64,000 nt of DNA from Bacillus sp. V3-13. Lineage in GTDB: Bacteria; Bacillota; Bacilli; Bacillales; Cytobacillaceae. Both the position numbers and the translations under genes were made by a program. Location of the stretch: assembly GCF_002860165.1 (NCBI RefSeq), contig NZ_PGUZ01000023.1, positions 100,406 to 164,405 of the forward strand, written 5' to 3'. This document shows, one piece after another, positions 24,442 through 32,631 of the stretch (the stretch's first letter is position 1; each line of letters starts with the position of its first letter). The notes under the pieces are model-generated. The model ran no database searches and had not been told where the DNA came from. It saw only the letters and a list, made by a program, of their open reading frames with translations.

Positions 24442-25401
24442 ATGAAAAAAATAGCTTTAATCGCATTATTTATTGTGTTTGCTTTTATATTTATTAATAA
24501 CCAGAGGATAGACCATTATGTTGCGGTATTGAAAACGGAAACCCTTTCGGCCGGGAAGCAGAAAAGCCTGTTACAAGAAGAGATTGAACGGAGAGCCAAA
24601 GAGTACGAAATCCCCCCTGTCGACGCTAAAATAGACCGGGTTTGGAAAGCGATCCCGGGCTATAACGGACTGAAGGTGGATGTGGAAGCCTCATATAAAA
24701 AAATGAAGGAAACCGGGAAATTCGCCGAAGAAGACCTTGTTTTCGAGCAAACAAGCCCGGCCGTCCACTTGAGTGATCTTGCGGCAGCTCCGATCTATAA
24801 AGGCAATCCCGACAAGCCGATGGCCGCGTTTATCATCAATGTTGCCTGGGGAAATGAATACATACCGGATATGCTTGCCACCTTAAAGAATCATCACGTT
24901 TCAGCGAGTTTTTTTCTGGAAGGAAGATGGGCAAAGCAAAATCCGGAGCTGGTGAAAATGATTGCTGCCGCCGGCCATGAAATCGGGAATCATTCGTATT
25001 CCCACCCGAATATGAAGACGCTCGGTACGGCAAAAATTCACGAAGAATTAAAGAAAACGAATGAAGTGATAGAAGCGACAACCGGTATAAATCCGGTCTG
25101 GTTTGCACCTCCAAGCGGAAGCTACCGGGATGAGGTCGTCCAGATTGCTGCGGCGATGAAATTAGGAACAGTTATGTGGAGCGTTGATACAATTGATTGG
25201 CAAAAGCCTGCGCCTCACGTTTTAATCCAGAGGGTTGTTACGAAGGTGCATAACGGGGCGTTAATCCTTATGCACCCGACCGATCCCACTGCAAAAGCGC
25301 TTGATCAATTGATTGTGCAAATTCACGAGAAGGATATTGAGCTTGGAACGGTTTCTGACGTCTTAAGCGAAAAAAGATTAATGAAGAAGGACAAGAAATA
25401 A
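24442..25401 (+). CDS. ylxY: YlxY, polysaccharide-deacetylase-like membrane-anchored protein
   Basis: An N-terminal hydrophobic segment (about 4-19) anchors or exports a NodB-fold domain (about 125-310). The metal histidines HSYSH (184-188), the FAPPSGSYR loop, SVDTIDW and LILMHP are present. At the first motif, where active enzymes have TFDD, the sequence reads INVAWG (132-137), so the catalytic and metal aspartates are missing. It is therefore probably inactive as a deacetylase and may bind glycan or another ligand. AAGGAGGCG precedes the ATG. The pnp-ylxY-mlpA order is as in B. subtilis. Confidence 0.9.
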   Translation: MKKIALIALFIVFAFIFINNQRIDHYVAVLKTETLSAGKQKSLLQEEIERRAKEYEIPPVDAKIDRVWKAIPGYNGLKVDVEASYKKMKETGKFAEEDLVFEQTSPAVHLSDLAAAPIYKGNPDKPMAAFIINVAWGNEYIPDMLATLKNHHVSASFFLEGRWAKQNPELVKMIAAAGHEIGNHSYSHPNMKTLGTAKIHEELKKTNEVIEATTGINPVWFAPPSGSYRDEVVQIAAAMKLGTVMWSVDTIDWQKPAPHVLIQRVVTKVHNGALILMHPTDPTAKALDQLIVQIHEKDIELGTVSDVLSEKRLMKKDKK

Positions 25402-25494
25402 AAACTTCTTTTTGGAAAAAATAACAACAATAAGCTATACTTACTAAATGCAGTAATACTTGCAGCCGGTCGTTCCAGAACAGGAGGAATTAAT

Positions 25495-26733
25495 TTGATT
25501 AAGAAATATACTTGCAAGAACGGTGTTCGAGTTGTCCTTGAAAATATACCAACCGTTCGCTCCGTCGCAATCGGCGTATGGATCGGAACAGGATCACGCA
25601 ATGAGGTCCCTGAAATTAACGGAGTTTCGCATTTTTTGGAGCATATGTTTTTTAAAGGAACAAAAACGCGGACAGCCCGGGAAATCGCTGAATCTTTTGA
25701 TAGCATCGGCGGCCAGGTAAATGCCTTCACCTCGAAGGAATATACATGTTATTATGCAAAGGTTTTAGATACCCACTCGCAATTTGCTCTTGAAGTACTT
25801 GCGGACATGTTTTTTAATTCAACGTTTGTCGAAGACGAATTGGATAAGGAAAAAAACGTCGTGTTTGAAGAAATTAAAATGTATGAAGATACGCCGGATG
25901 ATATCGTCCACGATCTGTTGAGCAAAGCGATTTTTGAAAAGCATTCACTTGGCTATCCGATCCTTGGCACTGAAGAAACGCTCCAGTCGTTTACTGGAAA
26001 TACACTTCGAGAATATATGCACAACACCTATACGCCGGAAAATGTTGTCGTTTCTATTGCCGGAAACATTTCTGACTCCTTTATAAAAGAGGTGGAGAAA
26101 TATTTCGGCAGCTATGAAGGCGGGAAACAACCGGGAGCGGAAGAAACTCCCGTTTTTCATACAAACCAGGTTACCCGCAAGAAAGAGACCGAGCAGGCCC
26201 ATCTATGTGTAGGCTTTGAAGGCTTAAAGGTCGGCCATGACGACATGTACAGCTTGATTGTATTAAATAATATCCTTGGGGGCAGCATGAGCAGCCGCTT
26301 GTTTCAGGAAGTGCGTGAACAGCGGGGCCTCGCTTACTCAGTCTTCTCTTATCACTCGGCATATCAGGACAGCGGGATTGTCACGATTTACGCCGGGACC
26401 GGAGCGAAACAGCTTGATGTGTTATTTGCGACAATCCAGGAGACATTAAACAAACTTAAGGCTGAGGGTATTACCGATAAAGAATTGAATAACAGCAAAG
26501 AGCAGTTAAAAGGAAGCTTGATGCTCAGCCTCGAAAGTACGAACAGCCGGATGAGCAGAAACGGGAAGAATGAGTTGCTGCTTGGCCGCCACCGCTCCCT
26601 CGATGAAATTGTTGAACAAATTGATCAAGTCACCAAGCATGGCGTGAATGAAATGGCGAAAAAGATTTTTAAGGATGATTATTCAATTGCGTTAATCAGC
26701 CCTGATGGAGAGCTGCCAAAGATTTCTGCATAA
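25495..26733 (+). CDS. mlpA: M16 family zinc peptidase (MlpA/YmxG)
   Basis: A 412-residue member of the pitrilysin/processing-peptidase family. The inverted zinc motif HFLEH is at 46-50, with the third ligand in NVVFEEIKMYED. The C-terminal half supplies the R/Y pair (R274, Y281 in VREQRGLAY) that completes the active site, so this protein can work as a homodimer. The TTG start at 25495 follows AGGAGGAAT. The natural substrate is not known from sequence. Confidence 0.93.
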   Translation: MIKKYTCKNGVRVVLENIPTVRSVAIGVWIGTGSRNEVPEINGVSHFLEHMFFKGTKTRTAREIAESFDSIGGQVNAFTSKEYTCYYAKVLDTHSQFALEVLADMFFNSTFVEDELDKEKNVVFEEIKMYEDTPDDIVHDLLSKAIFEKHSLGYPILGTEETLQSFTGNTLREYMHNTYTPENVVVSIAGNISDSFIKEVEKYFGSYEGGKQPGAEETPVFHTNQVTRKKETEQAHLCVGFEGLKVGHDDMYSLIVLNNILGGSMSSRLFQEVREQRGLAYSVFSYHSAYQDSGIVTIYAGTGAKQLDVLFATIQETLNKLKAEGITDKELNNSKEQLKGSLMLSLESTNSRMSRNGKNELLLGRHRSLDEIVEQIDQVTKHGVNEMAKKIFKDDYSIALISPDGELPKISA

Positions 26734-26742
26734 TGATTGTTC

Positions 26743-26776
26743 AAACAGCCTGCCAATGATGGTATGGCTGTTTTTT
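26743..26776 (+). terminator. Terminator after mlpA
   Basis: AACAGCC/GGCTGTT with an inner CCA/TGG pairing, followed by TTTT. Confidence 0.85.
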
Positions 26777-26862
26777 GATTTAATTTAAGGACATTCCCCT
26801 ATTCTAAATTGGCGGTTGGGTCGATACATATGTAAAAAATACTTTTTTGTGGGGGATTATAA

Positions 26863-27114
26863 ATGAAGCTGAGTGAATTGAGCGGAAAAGAAATCGTTGA
26901 CGCAAAGCGTGCTGAAAGGCTCGGTGTCCTCGGGCAAACCGATCTGGAAATCAATGAAGCGACCGGACAAATAGAAGCATTGATTATTCCGACCGGGAAA
27001 TGGTTTGGATTGCGGAAGCAGGGCGGGGAAGTCCGTGTTTCCTGGCGCCACATAAAAAAAATCGGAAACGACATGATTATTATCGATGTTCCTGACGAGG
27101 AGCACAAACTGTAA
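26863..27114 (+). CDS. ymxH: YlmC/YmxH-family PRC-barrel protein
   Basis: An 83-residue PRC-barrel protein of the YlmC/YmxH sporulation-associated family, with KLSELSGKEIVDAKRAERLG and VSWRHIKKIGNDMIIIDV. The function is unknown. It is a single-gene unit between two terminators, preceded by GTGGGGGAT. Its position between mlpA and the dipicolinate genes is the same as in B. subtilis. Confidence 0.9.
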   Translation: MKLSELSGKEIVDAKRAERLGVLGQTDLEINEATGQIEALIIPTGKWFGLRKQGGEVRVSWRHIKKIGNDMIIIDVPDEEHKL

Positions 27115-27141
27115 AACCGGCATTCTCAGGCCGGTTTTTTT
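27114..27141 (+). terminator. Terminator after ymxH
   Basis: AAACCGGC/GCCGGTTT with an 8-nt loop, then TTTT; it overlaps the end of ymxH. Confidence 0.88.
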
Positions 27142-27196
27142 CTTTGTATTTTACCACGATTTATAAAGTGAAGTCCTCCTTTTTGCAGGAAAACTC

Positions 27197-27224
27197 ACCG
27201 ATTTCCCGTTTCTATCATAATATG
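27197..27224 (+). promoter_or_regulatory. Candidate sigma-K promoter for dpaAB
   Basis: AC at 27197-27198 and CATAATATG at 27216-27224 are 17 bp apart. Compared with the sigma-K consensus (AC about 16 bp before CATAnnnTA), only the last base of the -10 is off. spoVF is sigma-K dependent in B. subtilis, so it fits the gene, but the motif is short. Confidence 0.35.
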
Positions 27225-27388
27225 TGGGAGCAGTGTTTAAAACGAAATACTTTGTGATAACACAGAACGGGATAACCAGCAGGTTGACGGTCGTTCTGGT
27301 CGGAAACGATCGGCGATTTTAAAAGCTTTGCTGATGATCCCGGTAACAAGAGATAAGTTTCATTCCATATAAGAAGGTGATTGTATTC

Positions 27389-28291
27389 ATGCTAACAGGA
27401 ATGCAGATCGCAGTTATTGGCGGTGATGCCAGGCAGCTTGAGATTATCCGCAGGCTAACAGAACTGGATGCGAGGCTTTCATTAATCGGATTTGAACAAT
27501 TGGACCATGCCTTTACCGGAGCTGTTAAGGAAAAAATCGAGGAAGTCGATTTTTCAACAATCGACGCGATTATTTTGCCCGTTCCCGGAACGAGCCTAGA
27601 CGGCCAAATTGAGACGATTTTTTCCAATGAGAAAGTCTTTTTAACAGAAAAAATACTCGCAGCGACCCCAGCTTATTGTACGATTTATTCGGGAATTACG
27701 AATTCGTATTTAAACGAAATAACGAAGCAGGCAAACCGGCGCCTTGTCCAGCTTTTTCAGCGGGATGATGTCGCGATTTACAATTCGATTCCGACCGTCG
27801 AAGGAACAATTATGATGGCGATCCAGCACACCGATTTTACCATTCATGGCTCAAAAGTTGTTATTTTGGGATTGGGAAGAGTCGGGATGAGCGCCGCAAG
27901 AACCTTTCATGCCATGGGCGCCAAGGTGGCCGTTGGAGCGAGAAAGAGTGAACATATCGCGCGGATCACCGAAATGGGCTTAACCGCTTTCCACCTTGAT
28001 GACATCAGCAAAGTCGTCGCTGATGTTGATATTTGCATTAACACCATTCCATATTTAGTTGTCACTGCATCGGTTATATCGAAAATGCCTGTCCATACGC
28101 TGATTATTGATCTCGCCTCAAAACCGGGAGGAACAGATTTCCGCTACGCGGAAAAACGGGGAATTAAAGCTCTCTTGGCACCGAGTCTTCCCGGCATTGT
28201 CGCCCCAAAAACGGCAGGGCAAATTTTAGCCAACGTTCTTTCTCAGCTGCTTGGTGAGGATTTACTAAATCGAAAGGAGAAAGAAGCATGA
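27389..28291 (+). CDS. dpaA: Dipicolinate synthase subunit A
   Basis: DpaA and DpaB convert dihydrodipicolinate, made by DapA, into dipicolinic acid in the mother cell; the product is loaded with calcium into the spore core. The 300-residue protein has the N-terminal MLTGMQIAVIGGDARQLEII and a Rossmann NAD(P) motif VVILGLGRVGMSAARTF. The ATG at 27389 follows AAGGTGAT; the GTG at 27377 is inside that site. The stop overlaps the dpaB start. Confidence 0.96.
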   Translation: MLTGMQIAVIGGDARQLEIIRRLTELDARLSLIGFEQLDHAFTGAVKEKIEEVDFSTIDAIILPVPGTSLDGQIETIFSNEKVFLTEKILAATPAYCTIYSGITNSYLNEITKQANRRLVQLFQRDDVAIYNSIPTVEGTIMMAIQHTDFTIHGSKVVILGLGRVGMSAARTFHAMGAKVAVGARKSEHIARITEMGLTAFHLDDISKVVADVDICINTIPYLVVTASVISKMPVHTLIIDLASKPGGTDFRYAEKRGIKALLAPSLPGIVAPKTAGQILANVLSQLLGEDLLNRKEKEA

Positions 28292-28887
28292 GTGTAAAAG
28301 GGAAAAGAATCGGTTTTGGGTTAACAGGTTCACATTGCACATACGATGCCGTGTTTCCGGAAATAGAGAAACTTGTCAATCTGGGTGCTGAAGTGATTCC
28401 GGTCGTCACCTTTACCGTGAAAAATACGGAAACCCGGTTTGGAAGCGGGGAAGACTGGGTGCAAAGAATTGAAAATGTGACAGGCCAGGCAATGATCGAT
28501 TCGATTGTGAAGGCTGAGCCGCTCGGCCCGAAGCTTCCGCTTGATTGTATGGTGATTGCCCCGTTAACCGGCAATTCAATGAGCAAGCTCGCCAATGCGA
28601 TGACAGATTCCCCCGTCCTGATGGCTGCAAAAGCGACATTAAGAAATGGAAATCCAGTCGTACTGGGTATTTCAACGAATGACGCCCTTGGATTAAACGG
28701 AGTCAACCTGATGAAATTGATGGCAACGAAAAATATTTATTTTATTCCATTTGGCCAGGATGATCCTGTGAAAAAGCCCAATTCGATGGTGGCGCGAATG
28801 ACGATGCTTGAAGAAACGATTGTTGCGGCAATGAACGGCACCCAGCTTCAGCCTGTTATAGTAGAAAGATATAAAGATGCCAATTAA
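28288..28887 (+). CDS. dpaB: Dipicolinate synthase subunit B (flavoprotein)
   Basis: The 199-residue partner of DpaA has the flavoprotein (HFCD-like) fold: GFGLTGSHCTYD at the N-terminus, MVIAPLTGNSMSKLANAMTD and ATLRNGNPVVLGISTND. Its ATG overlaps the dpaA stop (ATGA), so the two subunits are made together. AAAGGAGAAAG is the ribosome binding site. Confidence 0.96.
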   Translation: MSVKGKRIGFGLTGSHCTYDAVFPEIEKLVNLGAEVIPVVTFTVKNTETRFGSGEDWVQRIENVTGQAMIDSIVKAEPLGPKLPLDCMVIAPLTGNSMSKLANAMTDSPVLMAAKATLRNGNPVVLGISTNDALGLNGVNLMKLMATKNIYFIPFGQDDPVKKPNSMVARMTMLEETIVAAMNGTQLQPVIVERYKDAN

Positions 28888-28942
28888 CAACACCCTTTTC
28901 CGGAGCTTAAGGCAAAAAGTTTATTCCTTTAATGAGCGAATA

Positions 28943-28951
28943 TGTTAAAAT
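28943..28951 (+). promoter_or_regulatory. Extended -10 promoter for asd-dapG-dapA
   Basis: TGTTAAAAT (TG, one base, TAAAAT) is about 120 nt before asd. A vegetative promoter is expected here because the dpaAB genes upstream are sporulation-specific while asd is needed in growth. No lysine riboswitch fits in this 185-nt gap. Confidence 0.4.
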
Positions 28952-29072
28952 AAATGATATTACGGGGATGAAGCATCGGTGACGCACATAAAGCTGCTTA
29001 CATTCCCGAAACTCCAATATTTTTTTAAAATAAGATAAACATGCTGATTTTATACCGGAAGGGGAATTATAG

Positions 29073-30131
29073 ATGGGACAGACTCATGGATTGCATATTG
29101 CTGTAGTCGGAGCAACAGGCGCTGTCGGCCAGCAAATGATTAAAACATTGGAAAACCGCAAATTTCCAATTTCAAAAATAAGCTTGCTATCTTCACAGCG
29201 ATCTGCCGGCTCGAAGGTTGTATTTAACGGTGAGGAAGTGACCGTTCAGGAAGCGAAGCCTGAAAGCTTTGAAGGGGTCGACATTGCCTTGTTCAGCGCA
29301 GGCGGCAGTGTTTCGAAACAGCTCGCTCCTGAAGCAGTCAAACGGGGCGCGATTGTGGTCGATAATACGAGTGCGTTTCGCATGGATCAAAACGTTCCAC
29401 TCGTCGTTCCGGAGGTAAATGAAAATGACCTGCATCAACATAACGGAATTATTGCAAATCCAAATTGCTCAACGATTCAGATGGTCGTTGCGCTCGAACC
29501 GATCCGCCAAAAATACGGTTTAAAGAAAGTGATTGTCTCCACATACCAGGCCGTATCAGGTTCCGGAGCTGCTGCCGTCGAGGAACTGTATGAACAAACC
29601 CGGGCAATTATTGATAATGAACCGTTTGAACCGAAAATTTTACCGGTAAAATCCGATAAAAAGCATTACCAGATTGCTTTTAACGCAATTCCGCAAATCG
29701 ATACGTTCCAGGACAATGGCTTTACTTACGAAGAAATGAAAATGATCAACGAGACAAAGAAAATCATGCATTTGCCCGAGCTCCAGGTTGCCGCAACTTG
29801 TGTGCGCCTGCCCGTTGCAACCGGCCATTCCGAGTCGGTCTATATCGAGGTGGAAAACAGCGGTTTAACTGTCGAAGCATTCAAGGCCATACTTAAAGAC
29901 GCACCCGGCATCACGCTTCAGGATGATCCGGCCAATCAAATTTATCCAATGCCTGCTGACTGCGTCGGCAAAAATGATGTGTTTGTCGGGCGGATTCGCA
30001 AGGATCTTGACGAACCAAACGGTTTCCACCTTTGGGTTGTTTCCGATAACCTGTTAAAAGGTGCGGCATGGAATTCCGTCCAGATTGCCGAAAGCTTAAT
30101 GAAGCTGGGACTTGTCAAAGAGGGCAATTAA
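29073..30131 (+). CDS. asd: Aspartate-semialdehyde dehydrogenase
   Basis: Asd reduces aspartyl phosphate to aspartate semialdehyde with NADPH, feeding diaminopimelate, lysine, threonine and methionine. It has the Rossmann motif [12 protein letters not shown] near residue 12, the catalytic cysteine in NPNCSTIQM, and [14 protein letters not shown]. At 352 residues it is of normal length. GGAAGGGGAAT precedes the ATG. It heads a run with dapG and dapA. Confidence 0.97.
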   Translation: MGQTHGLHIAVVGATGAVGQQMIKTLENRKFPISKISLLSSQRSAGSKVVFNGEEVTVQEAKPESFEGVDIALFSAGGSVSKQLAPEAVKRGAIVVDNTSAFRMDQNVPLVVPEVNENDLHQHNGIIANPNCSTIQMVVALEPIRQKYGLKKVIVSTYQAVSGSGAAAVEELYEQTRAIIDNEPFEPKILPVKSDKKHYQIAFNAIPQIDTFQDNGFTYEEMKMINETKKIMHLPELQVAATCVRLPVATGHSESVYIEVENSGLTVEAFKAILKDAPGITLQDDPANQIYPMPADCVGKNDVFVGRIRKDLDEPNGFHLWVVSDNLLKGAAWNSVQIAESLMKLGLVKEGN

Positions 30132-30185
30132 TCTCTCATTCTCCAAAAAAGAGAAACGAGTCAGATAAATTTTAGAGGTGTTACG

Positions 30186-31430
30186 ATGAAGATAATCGTT
30201 CAAAAATTTGGAGGCACTTCTGTCAGGGATAAACAAAGCCGGGAAAGCGCAATCCGTCATATTAAGAAAGCTATTTCAGATGGATATAAGGCGGTTGTGG
30301 TCGTGTCTGCGATGGGCAGGAGCGGGGACCCTTATGCAACCGATACGCTTTTGTCACTAATTGGCGGGAATGCGAGCAAAGTCAGCAAGCGGGAACAAGA
30401 CCTGTTATTATCCGTTGGTGAAACGATTTCAAGTGTCGTGTTTACCAATATGCTGCTCGAACACGGCGTTAAAGCAGTTGCTTTAACCGGGGCGCAGGCA
30501 GGCTTTAGAACAAACAATGACCATACAAGCGCAAAAATTGTTGATATGAAATGCGAGAGGCTGATAAAAGAGCTTGAACTGCATGATGCCGTTGTTGTCG
30601 CAGGGTTCCAGGGCGCTGCGAAAAATGGTGACACCACAACGATCGGCCGCGGCGGAAGCGACACATCCGCAGCGGCTTTGGGGGCTGCTCTTGAGGCTGA
30701 GTGGATTGATATTTTTACCGATGTGGAAGGGATTATGACGGCAGATCCGCGGATCGCCGCAAATGCGCGGCCGTTATCTGTCGTAACATACAATGAAGTC
30801 TGCAATATGGCCTACCAGGGGGCAAAGGTGATTCATCCGCGCGCGGTTGAGATTGCGATGCAGGCGAAAGTGCCGATCCGGATCCGCTCAACCTACACGG
30901 ATAATCCCGGGACGCTTGTGACGTCGATTAACAAACAGAACAGGGGCAGCGATATTAAAGAACGCCCTGTCACCGGCATTGCCCATGTTTCAAATGTTTC
31001 ACAAATTAAAGTGTATGCCAAAAAAAATCAATACAATTTACAGGCTGAAGTTTTCAAAGCGATGGCAAATGAAAAGATCAGCGTCGATTTAATCAATATA
31101 TCACCAAATGGTGTCGTGTACACTGTTACAGATGAAGTGACCGACCATGCGATCAATGTGCTGGAAAATCTCGGCCATGAGCCTGTTGTCGAACGGAACT
31201 GTGCAAAGGTATCCGTTGTTGGCGCAGGAATGGCCGGAGTTCCCGGGGTTGCCGCGAAAATTGTTACGGCCCTATCAGAAAAGGGGATCAGAATTTTACA
31301 ATCTGCTGACAGCCATACAACCATCTGGGTCCTGGTTAAGCAAGATGACCTTGTAAATGCGGTAAACGCTCTTCACGATGCTTTTCAGCTTGAATCGGAA
31401 GCAATGGAGTTTGAAAGAACAGATATATAA
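30186..31430 (+). CDS. dapG: Aspartokinase I (diaminopimelate-sensitive type)
   Basis: DapG phosphorylates aspartate, the entry step to diaminopimelate and dipicolinate. The kinase motif VQKFGGTSV is at the N-terminus, with TIGRGGSDTSAAAL and FTDVEGIMTADPR in the kinase core. Two ACT domains follow (about 265-410) that bind the feedback effector. Unlike lysine-sensitive LysC there is no obvious internal start for a separate beta subunit. It has 414 residues. TAGAGGTG precedes the ATG, 54 nt after asd. Confidence 0.95.
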   Translation: MKIIVQKFGGTSVRDKQSRESAIRHIKKAISDGYKAVVVVSAMGRSGDPYATDTLLSLIGGNASKVSKREQDLLLSVGETISSVVFTNMLLEHGVKAVALTGAQAGFRTNNDHTSAKIVDMKCERLIKELELHDAVVVAGFQGAAKNGDTTTIGRGGSDTSAAALGAALEAEWIDIFTDVEGIMTADPRIAANARPLSVVTYNEVCNMAYQGAKVIHPRAVEIAMQAKVPIRIRSTYTDNPGTLVTSINKQNRGSDIKERPVTGIAHVSNVSQIKVYAKKNQYNLQAEVFKAMANEKISVDLINISPNGVVYTVTDEVTDHAINVLENLGHEPVVERNCAKVSVVGAGMAGVPGVAAKIVTALSEKGIRILQSADSHTTIWVLVKQDDLVNAVNALHDAFQLESEAMEFERTDI

Positions 31431-31451
31431 GAGGTATGAAGGAGTGGAATT

Positions 31452-32324
31452 ATGGTTCTTTTCGGCAGAGTTTCGACGGCTATGGTAACACCTTTCGATA
31501 AAAAAGGGCATGTTGATTTTGCAAAAACGACCCAGCTCGTCAATTATTTAATAGATCACGGGACCGAATCTCTTGTTGTTGCAGGGACAACCGGTGAATC
31601 GCCGACCCTTTCCAAAGAGGAAAAGCTCGCCCTTTTCCAGCATGTTGTTAAAGCCGTCAACAAAAGAATTCCGGTGATTGCCGGAACTGGCAGCAACGAT
31701 ACTTATGCATCAATTGAATTAACGAAAAAAGCGGAGCAGCTTGGTGTCGACGCCATTATGGCCGTTGCCCCATATTACAATAAACCGAATCAGGAAGGGC
31801 TCTACCAGCATTTCAAAGCGATTGCGGAAAGCACAAAGCTTCCGGTCATGGTTTATAACATTCCCGGCAGAGCCTCAGTTAATATCGCACCGGAAACGGT
31901 CGTTCGCCTGTCTCAAATCGCGAATATCGTTGCCGTGAAGGAAGCAAGCGGGGATCTGAATGCGATGACCGATATCATTGCGAATACGGATGATGACTTT
32001 TTGCTCTACAGCGGTGATGATGGCTTGACTCTTCCTGTCCTGGCTATTGGCGGTACAGGTGTTGTCTCTGTTGCTTCACATGTTATCGGTAATGAAATGC
32101 AGGAGATGGTCCGTGCACACTTTGCCGGGAATTTTGCGCAAGCCGCAAAGCTTCACCAAAAGATCCTGCCTGTTATGCAAGGATTATTTGCAGCGCCTAG
32201 CCCTGTTCCGGTAAAAACGGCGCTCCAGCTGCGAGGGCTTGACGTCGGTTCTGTCCGCTTGCCGCTCGTCCCGCTTTCCGAGCAAGAACGGACGGCATTG
32301 GCACACCTTTTAAAGACAATATAA
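31452..32324 (+). CDS. dapA: 4-hydroxy-tetrahydrodipicolinate synthase
   Basis: DapA condenses pyruvate with aspartate semialdehyde, giving the precursor for both lysine/diaminopimelate and spore dipicolinate. It is a TIM barrel of 290 residues with GTTGESPTLSKEE, the tyrosine motif YYNKPNQEGLYQHF and the Schiff-base lysine in IVAVKEASGD. It starts 21 nt after dapG with GAAGGAGTGG, in the same operon. Confidence 0.97.
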   Translation: MVLFGRVSTAMVTPFDKKGHVDFAKTTQLVNYLIDHGTESLVVAGTTGESPTLSKEEKLALFQHVVKAVNKRIPVIAGTGSNDTYASIELTKKAEQLGVDAIMAVAPYYNKPNQEGLYQHFKAIAESTKLPVMVYNIPGRASVNIAPETVVRLSQIANIVAVKEASGDLNAMTDIIANTDDDFLLYSGDDGLTLPVLAIGGTGVVSVASHVIGNEMQEMVRAHFAGNFAQAAKLHQKILPVMQGLFAAPSPVPVKTALQLRGLDVGSVRLPLVPLSEQERTALAHLLKTI

Positions 32325-32340
32325 AACAACATAACACGTA

Positions 32341-32380
32341 AAAACAGCCTTGCCAGAGGAATTGGCATGGCTGTTTTTTT
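32341..32380 (+). terminator. Terminator after dapA
   Basis: AAAACAGCC/GGCTGTTTT plus an inner TGCCA/TGGCA stem, followed by TTTT. It closes the asd-dapG-dapA unit. Confidence 0.9.
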
Positions 32381-32386
32381 GCAATT

Positions 32387-32478
32387 ATCATCCACTATGT
32401 ATGCGTATCGTCAACTTCCACTATCTTATCGTCAACTTATAAATAAATCCGTCAACTTCGCAATTTTATCATCAACTT
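32387..32478 (+). repeat. Five phased direct repeats (consensus ATCGTCAACTT)
   Basis: The motif begins at 32387 (ATCATCCACT, degenerate), 32407, 32428, 32448 (TCCGTCAACTT) and 32468 (ATCATCAACTT). The GTCAACTT core recurs at 32410, 32431 and 32451, and as ATCAACTT at 32471. Spacing is 20-21 bp, about two helical turns, so all copies face one side of the DNA. It lies between the dapA terminator and the rnjB promoter. Function unknown; not CRISPR (no unique spacers of normal size). Confidence 0.75.
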
Positions 32479-32552
32479 TCTCGAAATATCGATTATTTTG
32501 CATAATTCGACGATGTTCGCAATCACAGGGAGAAACCGGGCCAACAATATAG

Positions 32553-32582
32553 TTGTAAACAATTTCTGTCATCAAGTATAAT
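32553..32582 (+). promoter_or_regulatory. Sigma-A promoter for rnjB
   Basis: TTGTAA (32553-32558) and a perfect TATAAT (32577-32582) are 18 bp apart, about 50 nt before the rnjB start and 75 bp after the repeat array. The 307-nt gap between dapA and rnjB thus holds a terminator, the repeats and this promoter. Confidence 0.6.
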
Positions 32583-32631
32583 TGTTTTAACTGATTTTTT
32601 GATCGGCGAAAACAACATAGGAGGAACTTAC

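Noticed and set aside
28888..29072. Lysine riboswitch or T-box before asd
   Set aside because: The gap is short, lacks the conserved helices or a T-box sequence, and has no terminator/antiterminator pair.
32387..32478. Repeat array considered as CRISPR
   Set aside because: Repeat unit is about 11 bp with ~9-bp intervals, far too short for repeats plus spacers, and no cas genes are present.
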